34,042 nt of DNA from Hungatella sp. (lineage in GTDB: Bacteria; Bacillota; Clostridia; Lachnospirales; Lachnospiraceae). The notes under the pieces were generated by a model, which worked only from the letters and a program-made list of their open reading frames with translations, was not told the origin of the DNA and did no database searches. Made by a program: the position numbers and the translations under genes. Location: NCBI GenBank assembly GCA_022795805.1, contig JAAWHK010000020.1:1-34042 (forward strand), given 5' to 3'. Positions 15,368-23,554 of this stretch are shown piece by piece (the first letter of the stretch is position 1; each line of letters opens with the position of its first letter).

Positions 15368-16423
15368 TTATTTAAAAAGAAGCATAGCAATATCATTAAA
15401 CAGCACAAACACCATAAATCCCATAAGCAGGGCCATCCCCGCCATGTGGACCATGCCTTCCTTCTCCTTGTCAACCGGTTTCCCCCGAAGAGCCTCCACA
15501 ATGAGGAAAACCAGCCGCCCGCCGTCCAGCGCCGGAACGGGAAGCAGATTCATGACGCCTAAGTTGGCGCTTAACATGACGCACAGATTGGCCAGTGTCA
15601 GAAGCAGGGTCTCCAGCCCGTACTGCTTCGTCTCCTCCACCGTGTCGTCGATCATGCTTACCAAACGCACAGGCCCCGCCATATCCTGAGCTCCCACCTG
15701 ACCGCGGACCATCATGCCGATGCTCTTGACCACGGTCTTCATCCAGTAGACCACCTCATAAGCCCCGTATTTTACGGTCTCAAGGATCCCCTGTGCGGGC
15801 TGGCGGTATCCCTTTGTCTGAATCCCCAGCATATACCCGCCGTGCTCCTGGGAATACCGCGGTTCCAGCCGGGCTGTGAGCACCTGGCTGGTTCCGTCCT
15901 CCAGAGTTCTTTTAAACTCCACGTTCACCGGGTCCGACGGGTGCAGGTACATGTACATGGTCACATCCCGGTACACGGTGACTTTCTCACGGTTTAAGCG
16001 GGTGATCACATCCCCCGCCTGCAGCCCCTGCTCCTGGGCGGAAAATCCGTCCAGAACCCCTGTAAGCTCCGCCGAATCGTAGCCGGCCACATGAACGATG
16101 GCCAGGGCCAGGACAAATGCCAGAAGAAAATTAAACACAGGTCCCGCGGCAATAACCGCGATCCTGGACCACACCGACTTGTTGTTAAACGCCTTGGGGT
16201 TGGCGTCGTCCTCATCCTCCCCCAGCATCATGCAGGAACCGCCGAAGGGCAGCGCCTTCACGGAATACCTGGTCTCCCCTTTCACAAAACTGCACAGACG
16301 GGGACCCATACCTATGGAAAATTCCACCACGCCGATGCCGCACTTTTTTGCCACAATGAAGTGTCCAAACTCGTGAATCAGAATAATGATTCCGAACACG
16401 AGAATCGCCACAACCATGCTCAT
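15368..16423 (-). CDS. rseP: RIP zinc metalloprotease, site-2 protease family (RseP)
   Basis: This 351-residue intramembrane protease cuts transmembrane segments of regulatory proteins such as anti-sigma factors. The zinc motif HEFGH (His17, Glu18, His21) is in the first helix. A PDZ domain occupies about residues 115-200 (QGLQAGDVITRLNREKV), and the second conserved motif NLLPVPALDGGR, which supplies a further zinc ligand, is in the C-terminal third. Hydrophobic helices lie at both ends. It is the last gene of the cdsA-dxr-rseP group, 62 bases after dxr, a linkage conserved across many bacteria. Confidence 0.93.
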   Translation of the reverse strand: MSMVVAILVFGIIILIHEFGHFIVAKKCGIGVVEFSIGMGPRLCSFVKGETRYSVKALPFGGSCMMLGEDEDDANPKAFNNKSVWSRIAVIAAGPVFNFLLAFVLALAIVHVAGYDSAELTGVLDGFSAQEQGLQAGDVITRLNREKVTVYRDVTMYMYLHPSDPVNVEFKRTLEDGTSQVLTARLEPRYSQEHGGYMLGIQTKGYRQPAQGILETVKYGAYEVVYWMKTVVKSIGMMVRGQVGAQDMAGPVRLVSMIDDTVEETKQYGLETLLLTLANLCVMLSANLGVMNLLPVPALDGGRLVFLIVEALRGKPVDKEKEGMVHMAGMALLMGFMVFVLFNDIAMLLFK

Positions 16424-16485
16424 ACTTTTAATCCCTGCCTTCTTACAAAAATAGTAACTCCACCGACCCAGTCGGTGCCGTCTCG

Positions 16486-17634
16486 TTAAGGCTGCCGCAG
16501 TCCTGACAGCAGCTCATAGGTCCAGGCTTCCGCAGCCAGAATCTCCTCCACGGTCGGATTGTCCGCGGCCGTGTGCTCATCCATGGCCCGCTCAATCCTG
16601 TCAGTAATGTCCAGATAGGAAATCCGCCTGTTTAAGAATTCATTGACCGCCCATTCATTTGCCGCATTGAACACCGTGGGAAGGCTTCCGCCCCTCTCTC
16701 CGGCACGGTAGGCCAGCAAAAGCCCTCTGAAATTCTCAAAATCCGGCTTCTCGAAGGCAATCTGATTCAAAGTCCAGAAATCCAGCCGCTCCCCCGGAAG
16801 GAATCTTCTCTCAGGATAGTACAGGGCGTACTGAATCGGTAGCTTCATGTCCGGAGTGCCAAGCTGCGCTATGACGGCACCGTCGTCAAATTCCACCATG
16901 GAGTGGATAATGCTCTTTGGCTGAACCACCACCTGGACCTGTTCCATCCTGACCCCGAACAGCCATCCGGCCTCCATGACCTCCAGTCCCTTGTTGACCA
17001 TGGTCGAGGAATCTATGGTGATCTTTCGTCCCATAGACCAGTTAGGGTGTTTTAACGCATCCTCCACCCGGACATTTCTCAGCTGATCCCGGGTCCTGCC
17101 CCTGAAGGGGCCGCCTGAAGCGGTCAGCAGGATCCTGTGAACGGCCCTCCTGTCCTCACCGTTAAGGCACTGGAAAATAGCGCTGTGCTCGCTGTCCACC
17201 GGCAGTATCCTGACTCCCTTCTCTCTGGCCAGGGGCATGATAATATGCCCGGCAGTCACCAGAGTCTCCTTGTTGGCCAGGGCAATGTCCTTCCCCGCCT
17301 CCATGGCCGCGATGGTGGGCCGAATGCCGATCATACCCACGACGGCCGTGACCACGATCTGTGCACGCGCCTCCACGGCGGCCTCCAGAAGGCCTTCCAT
17401 GCCCCACACGATCCGCACCGGCAGATCCGCCGTCTTTATCCTAAGTTCCTTCGCTTTATCCTCATCCCACACGCATGCCAGAGCCGGATGAAATTCCCGA
17501 ATCTGTTTCTCCAGAAGCCGGATATTGCGCCCGGCTGCCAGCGCCGTCACCTGAATATCCCCGTTATTTCTCACAACCTCCAGAGTCTGTGTTCCTATGG
17601 AACCGGTGGAGCCCAAAACCGATATATATTTCAT
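16486..17634 (-). CDS. dxr: 1-deoxy-D-xylulose 5-phosphate reductoisomerase
   Basis: This 382-residue enzyme makes 2-C-methyl-D-erythritol 4-phosphate, the committed step of the MEP isoprenoid pathway, using NADPH and a divalent metal. It has the N-terminal nucleotide-binding motif VLGSTGSIGTQTLEVVR, NKETLVTAG, the catalytic-domain motif VDSEHSAIFQCL with metal ligands, TASGGPFRG, and NKGLEVMEAGWLF. Length and motif order are normal. AGAGGAG precedes the ATG. Isoprenoid precursors made here feed the UppS product two genes upstream. Confidence 0.96.
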   Translation of the reverse strand: MKYISVLGSTGSIGTQTLEVVRNNGDIQVTALAAGRNIRLLEKQIREFHPALACVWDEDKAKELRIKTADLPVRIVWGMEGLLEAAVEARAQIVVTAVVGMIGIRPTIAAMEAGKDIALANKETLVTAGHIIMPLAREKGVRILPVDSEHSAIFQCLNGEDRRAVHRILLTASGGPFRGRTRDQLRNVRVEDALKHPNWSMGRKITIDSSTMVNKGLEVMEAGWLFGVRMEQVQVVVQPKSIIHSMVEFDDGAVIAQLGTPDMKLPIQYALYYPERRFLPGERLDFWTLNQIAFEKPDFENFRGLLLAYRAGERGGSLPTVFNAANEWAVNEFLNRRISYLDITDRIERAMDEHTAADNPTVEEILAAEAWTYELLSGLRQP

Positions 17635-17690
17635 ATGTGTATACTCCTCTTAACCCGTCCGGCGAACCGGTCCTGTTTTCAAAACACTGC

Positions 17691-18491
17691 CTATCGAACC
17701 AGCGTGATCACCAGGTAAATTGCCGGGGCCGTAAAAATCATGCTGTCAAACCGGTCCAGAATCCCTCCATGCCCCGGGATCAAATGGCCGTAATCCTTCA
17801 CCTGATGGTTTCTCTTAATCGCCGACGCCGCCAAATCCCCCACCTGGGAGATGAGAGCCGCTATGCCGCAGGCCAGAGCGCAGGCCGCACAGGGGTTGCG
17901 AAGCTCCATCATATGCTGTCCCAAAACCGCCGCGTACGCGTATCCCAGCGCCGCGGAACCCGCCATGCCGCCGATGGCTCCCTCTATGGTCTTCTTGGGG
18001 CTCAGAACCGGTGTCATCTTGTGTCTGCCAAACAGTTTCCCCGCACAGTAGGCGCAGGTATCGCACCCCCAGGAGCTGAAGAAGATAAGCCACACCAGAT
18101 AAGCGCCGCTGGGCATCTGCCGCACCTGGTAGAGGTAGGACAGCATAACAGCCACATAGAACACGCCGAAAAACGCCGCCGTCACTTCCTCTGTCTTGTA
18201 CTTGGGAAACGTAAACACATAGAAACTCATAAGGCACATCAAAACCCCAATGGCCAGCAGCGTCACATACTCATGACCGTCGAACCAGATAAGGCCGTAG
18301 TAAACCGCGCAGGCTCCATAGCCGATGGCGGCGAGAGGCGTCCTCTCAATCTTTAACACCCGATACAGCTCGAACAGTCCCATCATGGACACTGCGCCGT
18401 TTACCGCAAACAGAATGCTTCCTCCGGCTCCCACTATGAGAACTGCCAGAACTACCAGGATAACCCCGCTAAGCAACCGGGTTGTAAACAT
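17691..18491 (-). CDS. cdsA: Phosphatidate cytidylyltransferase
   Basis: This 266-residue integral membrane enzyme makes CDP-diacylglycerol from CTP and phosphatidic acid, the entry point to phospholipid synthesis. It has about eight hydrophobic helices and the full CdsA signature near the C-terminus (IKRNHQVKDYGHLIPGHGG, then DRFDSMIFTAP). SPKKTIEGAIGG is a second conserved motif. The ATG at 18491 has a GGGGGTGG site 6 bases upstream and leaves a 16-base gap after uppS. A longer in-frame start at 18554 would overlap uppS and add a non-membrane leader, so it is rejected. Confidence 0.94.
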   Translation of the reverse strand: MFTTRLLSGVILVVLAVLIVGAGGSILFAVNGAVSMMGLFELYRVLKIERTPLAAIGYGACAVYYGLIWFDGHEYVTLLAIGVLMCLMSFYVFTFPKYKTEEVTAAFFGVFYVAVMLSYLYQVRQMPSGAYLVWLIFFSSWGCDTCAYCAGKLFGRHKMTPVLSPKKTIEGAIGGMAGSAALGYAYAAVLGQHMMELRNPCAACALACGIAALISQVGDLAASAIKRNHQVKDYGHLIPGHGGILDRFDSMIFTAPAIYLVITLVR

Positions 18492-18507
18492 CTGACCACC
18501 CCCTATG

Positions 18508-19224
18508 TCAAACCCTGCCGCCAAATCTGCGTTCCCTTTTATTATACGCAGCAATGGCTTTTTCTAATTCATCCTTATTGAAATCCGGCCACAAACAGTC
18601 CGTCACATAGAACTCCGTGTAGGCCAGCTGCCACAAAAGGTAGTTGGACAGGCGCAGCTCCCCGCTGGTGCGGATCAACAGATCCGGATCCGGAAGTTCC
18701 GCCGTGTCCAGGCAGGAGGCAAACTCAGCCTCATCGATAGAATCCGCATCTTTTCCGGACTCCCTGTAATCGTTCACCAGCCTGCGGGCCGCGCGCACGA
18801 TCTCGTCCCTGCCCCCGTAATTGATGGCGATGACAAACGTCATGCCCGTGTTGTCTTTCGTGCCCTCCACCAGATCGTCGATGCCTTTTATGATGTCAGG
18901 TGCGAAACGCGTCTTCTCCCCGATCATCTTCACCCGCACATTGTTGGCCGACGCGATCTTTAAAAGGCGCACCATGTAGAAACGCAGCAGCTGCATCAGC
19001 GCCCCCACCTCCTCCACGGACCGCTTCCAGTTCTCCGTGGAAAACCCGTACACCGTAAAATATTTTATTCCCGCATCGGAGGCGATCCGCACCATCCTCT
19101 CCAGGGTCTCACATCCCGCCTTATGGCCCATGGCCCTGGGTACTTTATGCTTTTTGGCCCACCGGCCGTTGCCGTCCAGAATAACCGCCACATGTTCCGG
19201 TATCACCGTATTCTCTAAACTCAT
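18508..19224 (-). CDS. uppS: Isoprenyl transferase (undecaprenyl diphosphate synthase)
   Basis: This 238-residue cis-prenyltransferase builds the C55 lipid carrier for peptidoglycan and surface glycans from isopentenyl and farnesyl diphosphates. Motifs: VILDGNGRWAKK (catalytic Asp), GHKAGCETLERMV, YGFSTENWKR, and DLLIRTSGELRLSNYLLWQL followed by EFYVTDCLWPDF. The ATG at 19224 has GGGAG about 6 bases upstream. An ATG at 19239 lies directly against its own AGGAG, too close to be efficient. The carrier lipid is also what a surface glycan made by the nonulosonic-acid locus to the right would need. Confidence 0.95.
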   Translation of the reverse strand: MSLENTVIPEHVAVILDGNGRWAKKHKVPRAMGHKAGCETLERMVRIASDAGIKYFTVYGFSTENWKRSVEEVGALMQLLRFYMVRLLKIASANNVRVKMIGEKTRFAPDIIKGIDDLVEGTKDNTGMTFVIAINYGGRDEIVRAARRLVNDYRESGKDADSIDEAEFASCLDTAELPDPDLLIRTSGELRLSNYLLWQLAYTEFYVTDCLWPDFNKDELEKAIAAYNKRERRFGGRV

Positions 19225-19287
19225 AACGTTCTCCCGCATCTCCTACACGCGCAAAGGGCAGGTAAATGCCCGCCCCCTGTCTGGTCT

Positions 19288-19842
19288 CTACACCGTAAGG
19301 ATCTCCTTTGTCTTAGCCTCCACAGCCTTGTCCACTTTCTCGGTCATCTTGTCGATCATCTTCTGAATCTTTTCGATGGCCAGCTCCAGATCATCCTCCG
19401 ACAGCTCCCCTGCCTTCTCCATCTTCTTAAAGCTGTCGTTGGCATCCCGGCGCACATTGCGCATGGCCACCTTGGCTGCCTCGCCCTTCTTCTTCACATC
19501 CTTGGCCAGCTGCTTTCTCCGCTCCTCCGTCAGCTCCGGAAATACCAGGCGGATCACCGTGCCGTCATTGGTGGGGTTGATCCCCAGATCCGATGTGAGG
19601 ATGGCCTTCTCAATGACCTTTAAAAGATTCTTCTCCCAGGGCTGAATCACAATCATGCGGGCCTCCGGCACGGAGATGTTGCCCACCTGCTGCAGAGGGG
19701 TGGGAGTGCCGTAATAATCCACCTTGATCCTGTCCAGCACATGGGGATTGGCTCTCCCGGCGCGGATGGTTCCGTACTCGCTCTGAAGCACATCCAGAGT
19801 CTTGTTCATCTTGTCCTCATAAGGTTTTAATAATTCCTGCAT
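19288..19842 (-). CDS. frr: Ribosome recycling factor
   Basis: This 184-residue factor works with EF-G to split post-termination ribosomes. The sequence is full length and typical: an N-terminal helix (MQELLKPYEDKMNKTLDVL), IRAGRANPHVLDRIKVDYYGTPTPL, the middle domain with ARMIVIQPWEK, and the C-terminal helices with RNVRRDAND. It follows pyrH by 13 bases, the usual bacterial order. Confidence 0.97.
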   Translation of the reverse strand: MQELLKPYEDKMNKTLDVLQSEYGTIRAGRANPHVLDRIKVDYYGTPTPLQQVGNISVPEARMIVIQPWEKNLLKVIEKAILTSDLGINPTNDGTVIRLVFPELTEERRKQLAKDVKKKGEAAKVAMRNVRRDANDSFKKMEKAGELSEDDLELAIEKIQKMIDKMTEKVDKAVEAKTKEILTV

Positions 19843-19855
19843 GATCTCCTCCTGA

Positions 19856-20557
19856 TTATACGGTCACTATGGTACCGTTTATTTTTCCCTGCATGGCATT
19901 GGCAATGCCGTCATGTTCGTTCAGATCAAATACCGCCATGCTTATCCTGTGCTCCATGCACATGATGGACGCCGTCAGATCCACCACTGCCAGCTTTTTG
20001 TCGATGACCTCCTCAATGGTGACGGTGTCGTACTTCTTCGCATCCGGGTTTACCGCCGGATCGCTGTCATAGACCCCGTCAACGGACTTGGCCAGAAGTA
20101 TGATGTCCGCCTCCATCTCCACCGCCCGCAGCACAATGCCCGTGTCCGTGGAAAAATAGGGGTGCCCCGTGCCGCCGGCAAAAAATACCACCTTGCCCTG
20201 GCTGAAATACCGGTTGGCCAGGTCCTTGGAAAACAGCTTCGTCATGGTCCCGCAGGCGAAGGGGGTCAGTATCTCCGTCTCCATCCCCGCGTTCCTGAAT
20301 ATCTCCGACACGTAGATGCAGTTCATCACCGTGGCCAGCATACCGATCTGATCCGCTTTGGTGCGGTCCATGTCATTGCTGGTGCGTCCCCGCCAGAAAT
20401 TGCCGCCGCCGGTTACGATACCCACTTCCACACCGGCATCCACGGACGCCTTCACCTGCCTGGCCACTTCCTTCACCGTATCCTCGTCAAATCCCGTCTT
20501 CTTCGGGCCGGCCAGAGCCTCCCCGCTTAACTTTAACAATACACGCTTCCATCTCAT
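19856..20557 (-). CDS. pyrH: UMP kinase
   Basis: This 233-residue amino-acid-kinase-fold enzyme phosphorylates UMP to UDP with ATP and is usually allosterically controlled by GTP and UTP. Motifs: VLLKLSGEAL at the N-terminus, GIVTGGGNFWRGR, MDRTKADQIGMLATVMN, and FAGGTGHPYFSTDT. It is the first gene of the operon here; rpsB and tsf, often directly before it, are not present in the upstream 200 bases. A promoter lies at 20589-20616. Confidence 0.97.
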   Translation of the reverse strand: MRWKRVLLKLSGEALAGPKKTGFDEDTVKEVARQVKASVDAGVEVGIVTGGGNFWRGRTSNDMDRTKADQIGMLATVMNCIYVSEIFRNAGMETEILTPFACGTMTKLFSKDLANRYFSQGKVVFFAGGTGHPYFSTDTGIVLRAVEMEADIILLAKSVDGVYDSDPAVNPDAKKYDTVTIEEVIDKKLAVVDLTASIMCMEHRISMAVFDLNEHDGIANAMQGKINGTIVTV

Positions 20558-20588
20558 GGCTTACGTCTCCTTTATTTGACTTCCCATC

Positions 20589-20616
20589 ATTATACCATAG
20601 TTCAGGTGGGTTGCAA
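20589..20616 (-). promoter_or_regulatory. Promoter for the pyrH operon
   Basis: On the minus strand, TTGCAA (20611-20616) and a perfect TATAAT (20589-20594) are 16 bases apart; TGG directly before the -10 box gives an extended -10. The pyrH start codon lies about 32 bases downstream. Confidence 0.75.
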
Positions 20617-20760
20617 AGAAGTTCTTTTATTTTTACAGGCAAATCCACAAAACGGTTCTTAAAAAGTTCCAAAGGAATCGGATGAAAAACGCTTGAAATA
20701 TGCGGGCAGGTATGGCAAACTGGTATTACAATATCATCAGGGAAAGGGGTGTTTTATATA

Positions 20761-22398
20761 ATGGCAAAGATCTTTAATGTAAACGGCGCCTGTATACCTG
20801 ACAGACATTACATGGTAAATCTGGATAAAAGACTCGAAAAGATCAAGACAATGGTTGATGCCGGGGACTATTTTATCATAAACAGGGCGAGACAATACGG
20901 CAAGACTACTCTCCTGCGGGCATTGGCCGAATTTCTGAAAAAAGACTATTATGTTGTCAGCATGGATTTTCAGCGGATGAGTGCATCCAAGTTCAGGACG
21001 GAAAATATATTTTCGGTTACATTTGCCCGCGATTTTATCCGATTGCTTGAATCCGGAAACTTCGGAAACACTCCCGGACAAAGCCCGAATCCGAAATCGG
21101 ACAAAAGCCTGTCGGATGATGACATGTTTGCCATGATGAAGTTACAGATTGATAAGAAGCGGGATGAGCTGGAACTCTATGAACTGTTTCGTCTTCTGAC
21201 AGATATCTGCTCAAATACCAGCCGCCCCATCGTCCTTATCATTGACGAGGTTGACAGTGCCGCCAACAATCAGGTGTTCCTGGATTTTCTCGCGCAGCTG
21301 AGAGCCTCTTACCTCGACAGAGACATCTCACCGGCATTTCAGTCCGTAATTCTCGCAGGCGTATATGATATTCGCACCATGAAGCTGAAACTCCGCTCCG
21401 ATGATGAACACAGACTCAACAGTCCATGGAACATCGCGGCAAAGTTCCTCATAGATATGGATTTTTCTCCCGGTGAGATTGCCGGGATGCTGAAGGAATA
21501 TGAGAACGACACGCACACCGGCATGAATGTTGACGAGATAACCGGACTGATCCACAGCCGCACTTCCGGTTATCCCTATCTGGTCTCCAGCCTGTGCAAA
21601 AACATTGACGAGGAGATCGCAGGCACAGAAAAATTCCCGGATAAAGGCAGCGCCTGGACAAGGGAAGGTTTTATGGAAGCAGAAAAACTGCTGCTTAATG
21701 ACAACAACACGCTGTTTCAGTCACTGACAGGAAAACTGACCGATTATCCCCAGCTGCGAACCATGCTGTATCAGCTTCTCTTCACAGGAAAAACGATACC
21801 TTACGTCTCACAGAATCCATATATTGATGCTGCCACAATGTTTGGCTTTATTAAAAACCTTAACGGAAACGCAGTTATCGCCAACCGTATCTTTGAGTCC
21901 ATGCTTTATAACCTGTTTATCTCGGAGGAATTTTCCGGAAGCAAAATGTATGACGCCGGGGCGCAGGATAAGAATCTGTTTATTGCGGACGGCCACCTGA
22001 ATGTCAGAAGGGTGCTTGAGAAATTTGTGGAAACGTTTGACTATTTGTATGGAGATGAAGAGGAAGCTTTCCTTGAAAATGCCGGAAGACGTTATTTTAT
22101 GTTGTTTTTAAAACCTATTATCAACGGAGTGGGAAACTGCTATGTGGAATCCGAAACCCGGAATCGGGAACGCATGGATCTGGTTATTGATTACCGCGGA
22201 GAGCAGAGTATTATCGAAATGAAAGTGTGGCGCGGTAATGCTTATAATGAGCGTGGAGAGGATCAGCTTTGCAGCTATCTCGATTATTTCCATCTGAAGA
22301 AGGGATATATGCTTAGTTTTAACTTTAATAAAAAGAAGACAGTTGGGGTCAGGGAGATTGTTCTTGGGGACAGGGTTTTGATTGAGGCGGTTGTGTGA
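20761..22398 (+). CDS. AAA-ATPase-like protein with C-terminal PD-(D/E)XK nuclease-like domain
   Basis: This 545-residue protein belongs to the AAA-ATPase_like/DUF1703 group common in gut Clostridia and Bacteroidetes; its role is not known. Walker A is RQYGKTT (44-50), Walker B is VLIIDEVDSA, and the C-terminal 80 residues carry a PD-(D/E)XK pattern (Asp477, then Glu486-x-Lys488 in SIIEMKVW), so a nuclease or nucleic-acid-related function is possible. It is the only plus-strand gene in the window and its base composition is visibly AT-richer than the operons to its left. The start is the ATG at 20761, with AAGGGG 9-10 bases upstream. It sits beside transposase debris. Gain by horizontal transfer is likely. 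Confidence 0.85.
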   Translation: MAKIFNVNGACIPDRHYMVNLDKRLEKIKTMVDAGDYFIINRARQYGKTTLLRALAEFLKKDYYVVSMDFQRMSASKFRTENIFSVTFARDFIRLLESGNFGNTPGQSPNPKSDKSLSDDDMFAMMKLQIDKKRDELELYELFRLLTDICSNTSRPIVLIIDEVDSAANNQVFLDFLAQLRASYLDRDISPAFQSVILAGVYDIRTMKLKLRSDDEHRLNSPWNIAAKFLIDMDFSPGEIAGMLKEYENDTHTGMNVDEITGLIHSRTSGYPYLVSSLCKNIDEEIAGTEKFPDKGSAWTREGFMEAEKLLLNDNNTLFQSLTGKLTDYPQLRTMLYQLLFTGKTIPYVSQNPYIDAATMFGFIKNLNGNAVIANRIFESMLYNLFISEEFSGSKMYDAGAQDKNLFIADGHLNVRRVLEKFVETFDYLYGDEEEAFLENAGRRYFMLFLKPIINGVGNCYVESETRNRERMDLVIDYRGEQSIIEMKVWRGNAYNERGEDQLCSYLDYFHLKKGYMLSFNFNKKKTVGVREIVLGDRVLIEAVV

Positions 22399-22414
22399 GG
22401 TTGGAAATCTTCAT

Positions 22415-22449
22415 AGGTGTACACCTAAATCTGAATGTTGGTGTACACC
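22415..22449. repeat. Pair of identical GGTGTACACC palindromes
   Basis: The perfect 10-base palindrome GGTGTACACC occurs at 22416-22425 (extended to 12 bases, AGGTGTACACCT, at 22415-22426) and again at 22440-22449, with centres 24 bases apart. They lie 17 bases after the ATPase stop. They could be a tandem operator, the end of a mobile element, or chance remnants of coding sequence. Confidence 0.75.
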
Positions 22450-22461
22450 TATTATCCATGA

Positions 22462-22575
22462 TTATTCCGGCAGATACCATTCATACGTGATCGCCAGTTT
22501 CTCATGTGCCTTTCCCCGGCTTTTCGCAGACATCGTCCATTTCTTTATTACTTTAAAGGTCGCCAGGTACAGCAT
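22462..22575 (-). pseudogene. IS256/Mutator-family transposase remnant, C-terminal end
   Basis: A 37-codon minus-strand frame starting at MLYLATFKVIKKWTM and ending LAITYEWYLPE-stop resembles the C-terminal end of IS256-family transposases, which commonly read LYLA-x(4-5)-KKWT, then a Leu/Ile-rich stretch and F-E-x-R-L at the end. The frame is closed by a TGA four codons upstream, and the rest of a transposase (about 350 residues with a DDE triad) is absent. I recognise the pattern from memory; no alignment was run. Confidence 0.5.
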
Positions 22576-22825
22576 CTGCGTTTGTCATACTATCTCGAGA
22601 TCAGAAGAATGTCGAGTATCCTAGGTTTCTATATCCAGCCATATTAAAAAGCCTCCCATGATTTTTTTCTGAATACCCGACTCCTTCGCCACCAGGAGAT
22701 ATTTCACGCCCTGGTTCCCGAATAGCTAATAGCTTTACCTCCACTCCACTCACCTGAAAGATCACAAACCTCCATCCTCATTCCTCCTGCAAAAAATCTT
22801 CATCTAATCAAATTTTTACATCATC

Positions 22826-23554
22826 TCACCCCCCCGTAACCCCAATATTCTGTCCCGTCACCACATTAGCTGCGTCGGACAACAGATATTCAATTGCTGG
22901 CACCACTTCCTCTACCCGGATATTCCTCCCCAGAGGATTATTCTTCGCGCTCTGTTCTATCACCAGTTCCGGCAGATTTGATAAAAACTTTGTCTCCATC
23001 ATATCCGGTGAGACCGCATTGACTGTTATCCCCTTGGAAGCGTATTCAGCCGAAAGATTGCGCATAAGGCCCAGCAGCGCGTATTTCACGGTTATATACG
23101 GACTCTGAAATTTAGGGGGCACGCCTAACAGATATGCGCTCAGCATAAACACGATCTTCCCATGCCGCTTCTTTGCCATCTCCGGAATAAATGCCTGCAG
23201 AATCAGCACGATGGAACGCAGGGATGTATCTATCTCTCTCTGATAACTTTCCCATTTCTGCTTATGAAACTGCAGGCCGGAAGGCTTCATCGCAGATAGA
23301 TGAACGATATCTCCCGGCAGCGCTCCGGATGCCCGGATGGATTCGATCATAGCCTGTGTGTTGTTCTCATCAGAAAAATCTGCCTGCACAGGGGCAATCT
23401 TTTCTCCGATCTCTTCCATCAGCAATTCGATTTCAGAAAGAGAACGGTTATAATGAGCCCATATCCTGTCATACTTATCCGCAGCGCTCCGAATCAGCGC
23501 GGTCCCTACCTCTGACGACGCCCCTGTCACTAAAAGGATCCGTTCACCGCTCAT
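22826..23554 (-). CDS. Short-chain dehydrogenase/reductase, FabG- or PtmA-like
   Basis: This 242-residue oxidoreductase has a Rossmann motif TGASSEVG (residues 10-17), the catalytic Ser in FMLSAYLLG, and YITVK as the Tyr-x3-Lys pair, so it should be an active NAD(P)H enzyme. It could reduce a ketone on an ACP-bound acyl chain (FabG role) or act on the sugar, as PtmA does in Campylobacter legionaminic-acid synthesis. It overlaps the MaoC-like stop by 11 bases and is the last gene of the nonulosonic-acid operon. Its C-terminus stops at GVTGG, a few residues shorter than usual, inside a run of seven G. Confidence 0.85.
   Translation of the reverse strand: MSGERILLVTGASSEVGTALIRSAADKYDRIWAHYNRSLSEIELLMEEIGEKIAPVQADFSDENNTQAMIESIRASGALPGDIVHLSAMKPSGLQFHKQKWESYQREIDTSLRSIVLILQAFIPEMAKKRHGKIVFMLSAYLLGVPPKFQSPYITVKYALLGLMRNLSAEYASKGITVNAVSPDMMETKFLSNLPELVIEQSAKNNPLGRNIRVEEVVPAIEYLLSDAANVVTGQNIGVTGG

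Larger units (their letters stand above)
22399..22825. other. Gene-poor zone with palindromes and degenerate remnants
   Basis: The 427 bases between the ATPase and the SDR gene hold no intact gene. The left part has two copies of a palindrome and a transposase-like remnant, listed separately. The right part has a short minus-strand frame at about 22621-22707 (GTG start) encoding VKYLLVAKESGIQKK and a hydrophobic end, which looks protein-like, and an upstream AGGAGG at about 22783; the reading frames around it are broken, so I cannot name a gene. No clear terminator follows the SDR gene. Confidence 0.6.

Noticed and set aside
17635-17690. CCGG-TTCG-CCGG hairpin before dxr as a regulatory element
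   Set aside because: The stem is only 4 bp, there is no T run, and the gap is an ordinary intergenic gap inside an operon.
19256-19271. Short hairpin GGGCA/TGCCC between uppS and frr as a terminator
   Set aside because: Only a 5-bp stem, followed on the minus strand by TTTGCG rather than a T run; the operon is normally continuous here.
20640-20760. Promoter for the plus-strand ATPase gene (TTGAAA or TACAAT boxes)
   Set aside because: Candidate boxes are present, but no pair has acceptable spacing, so I do not report one.
22399-22825. CRISPR array or attachment site in the gap
   Set aside because: Only two copies of a 10-base palindrome are present, without regular spacers, and there is no tRNA gene or integrase nearby.
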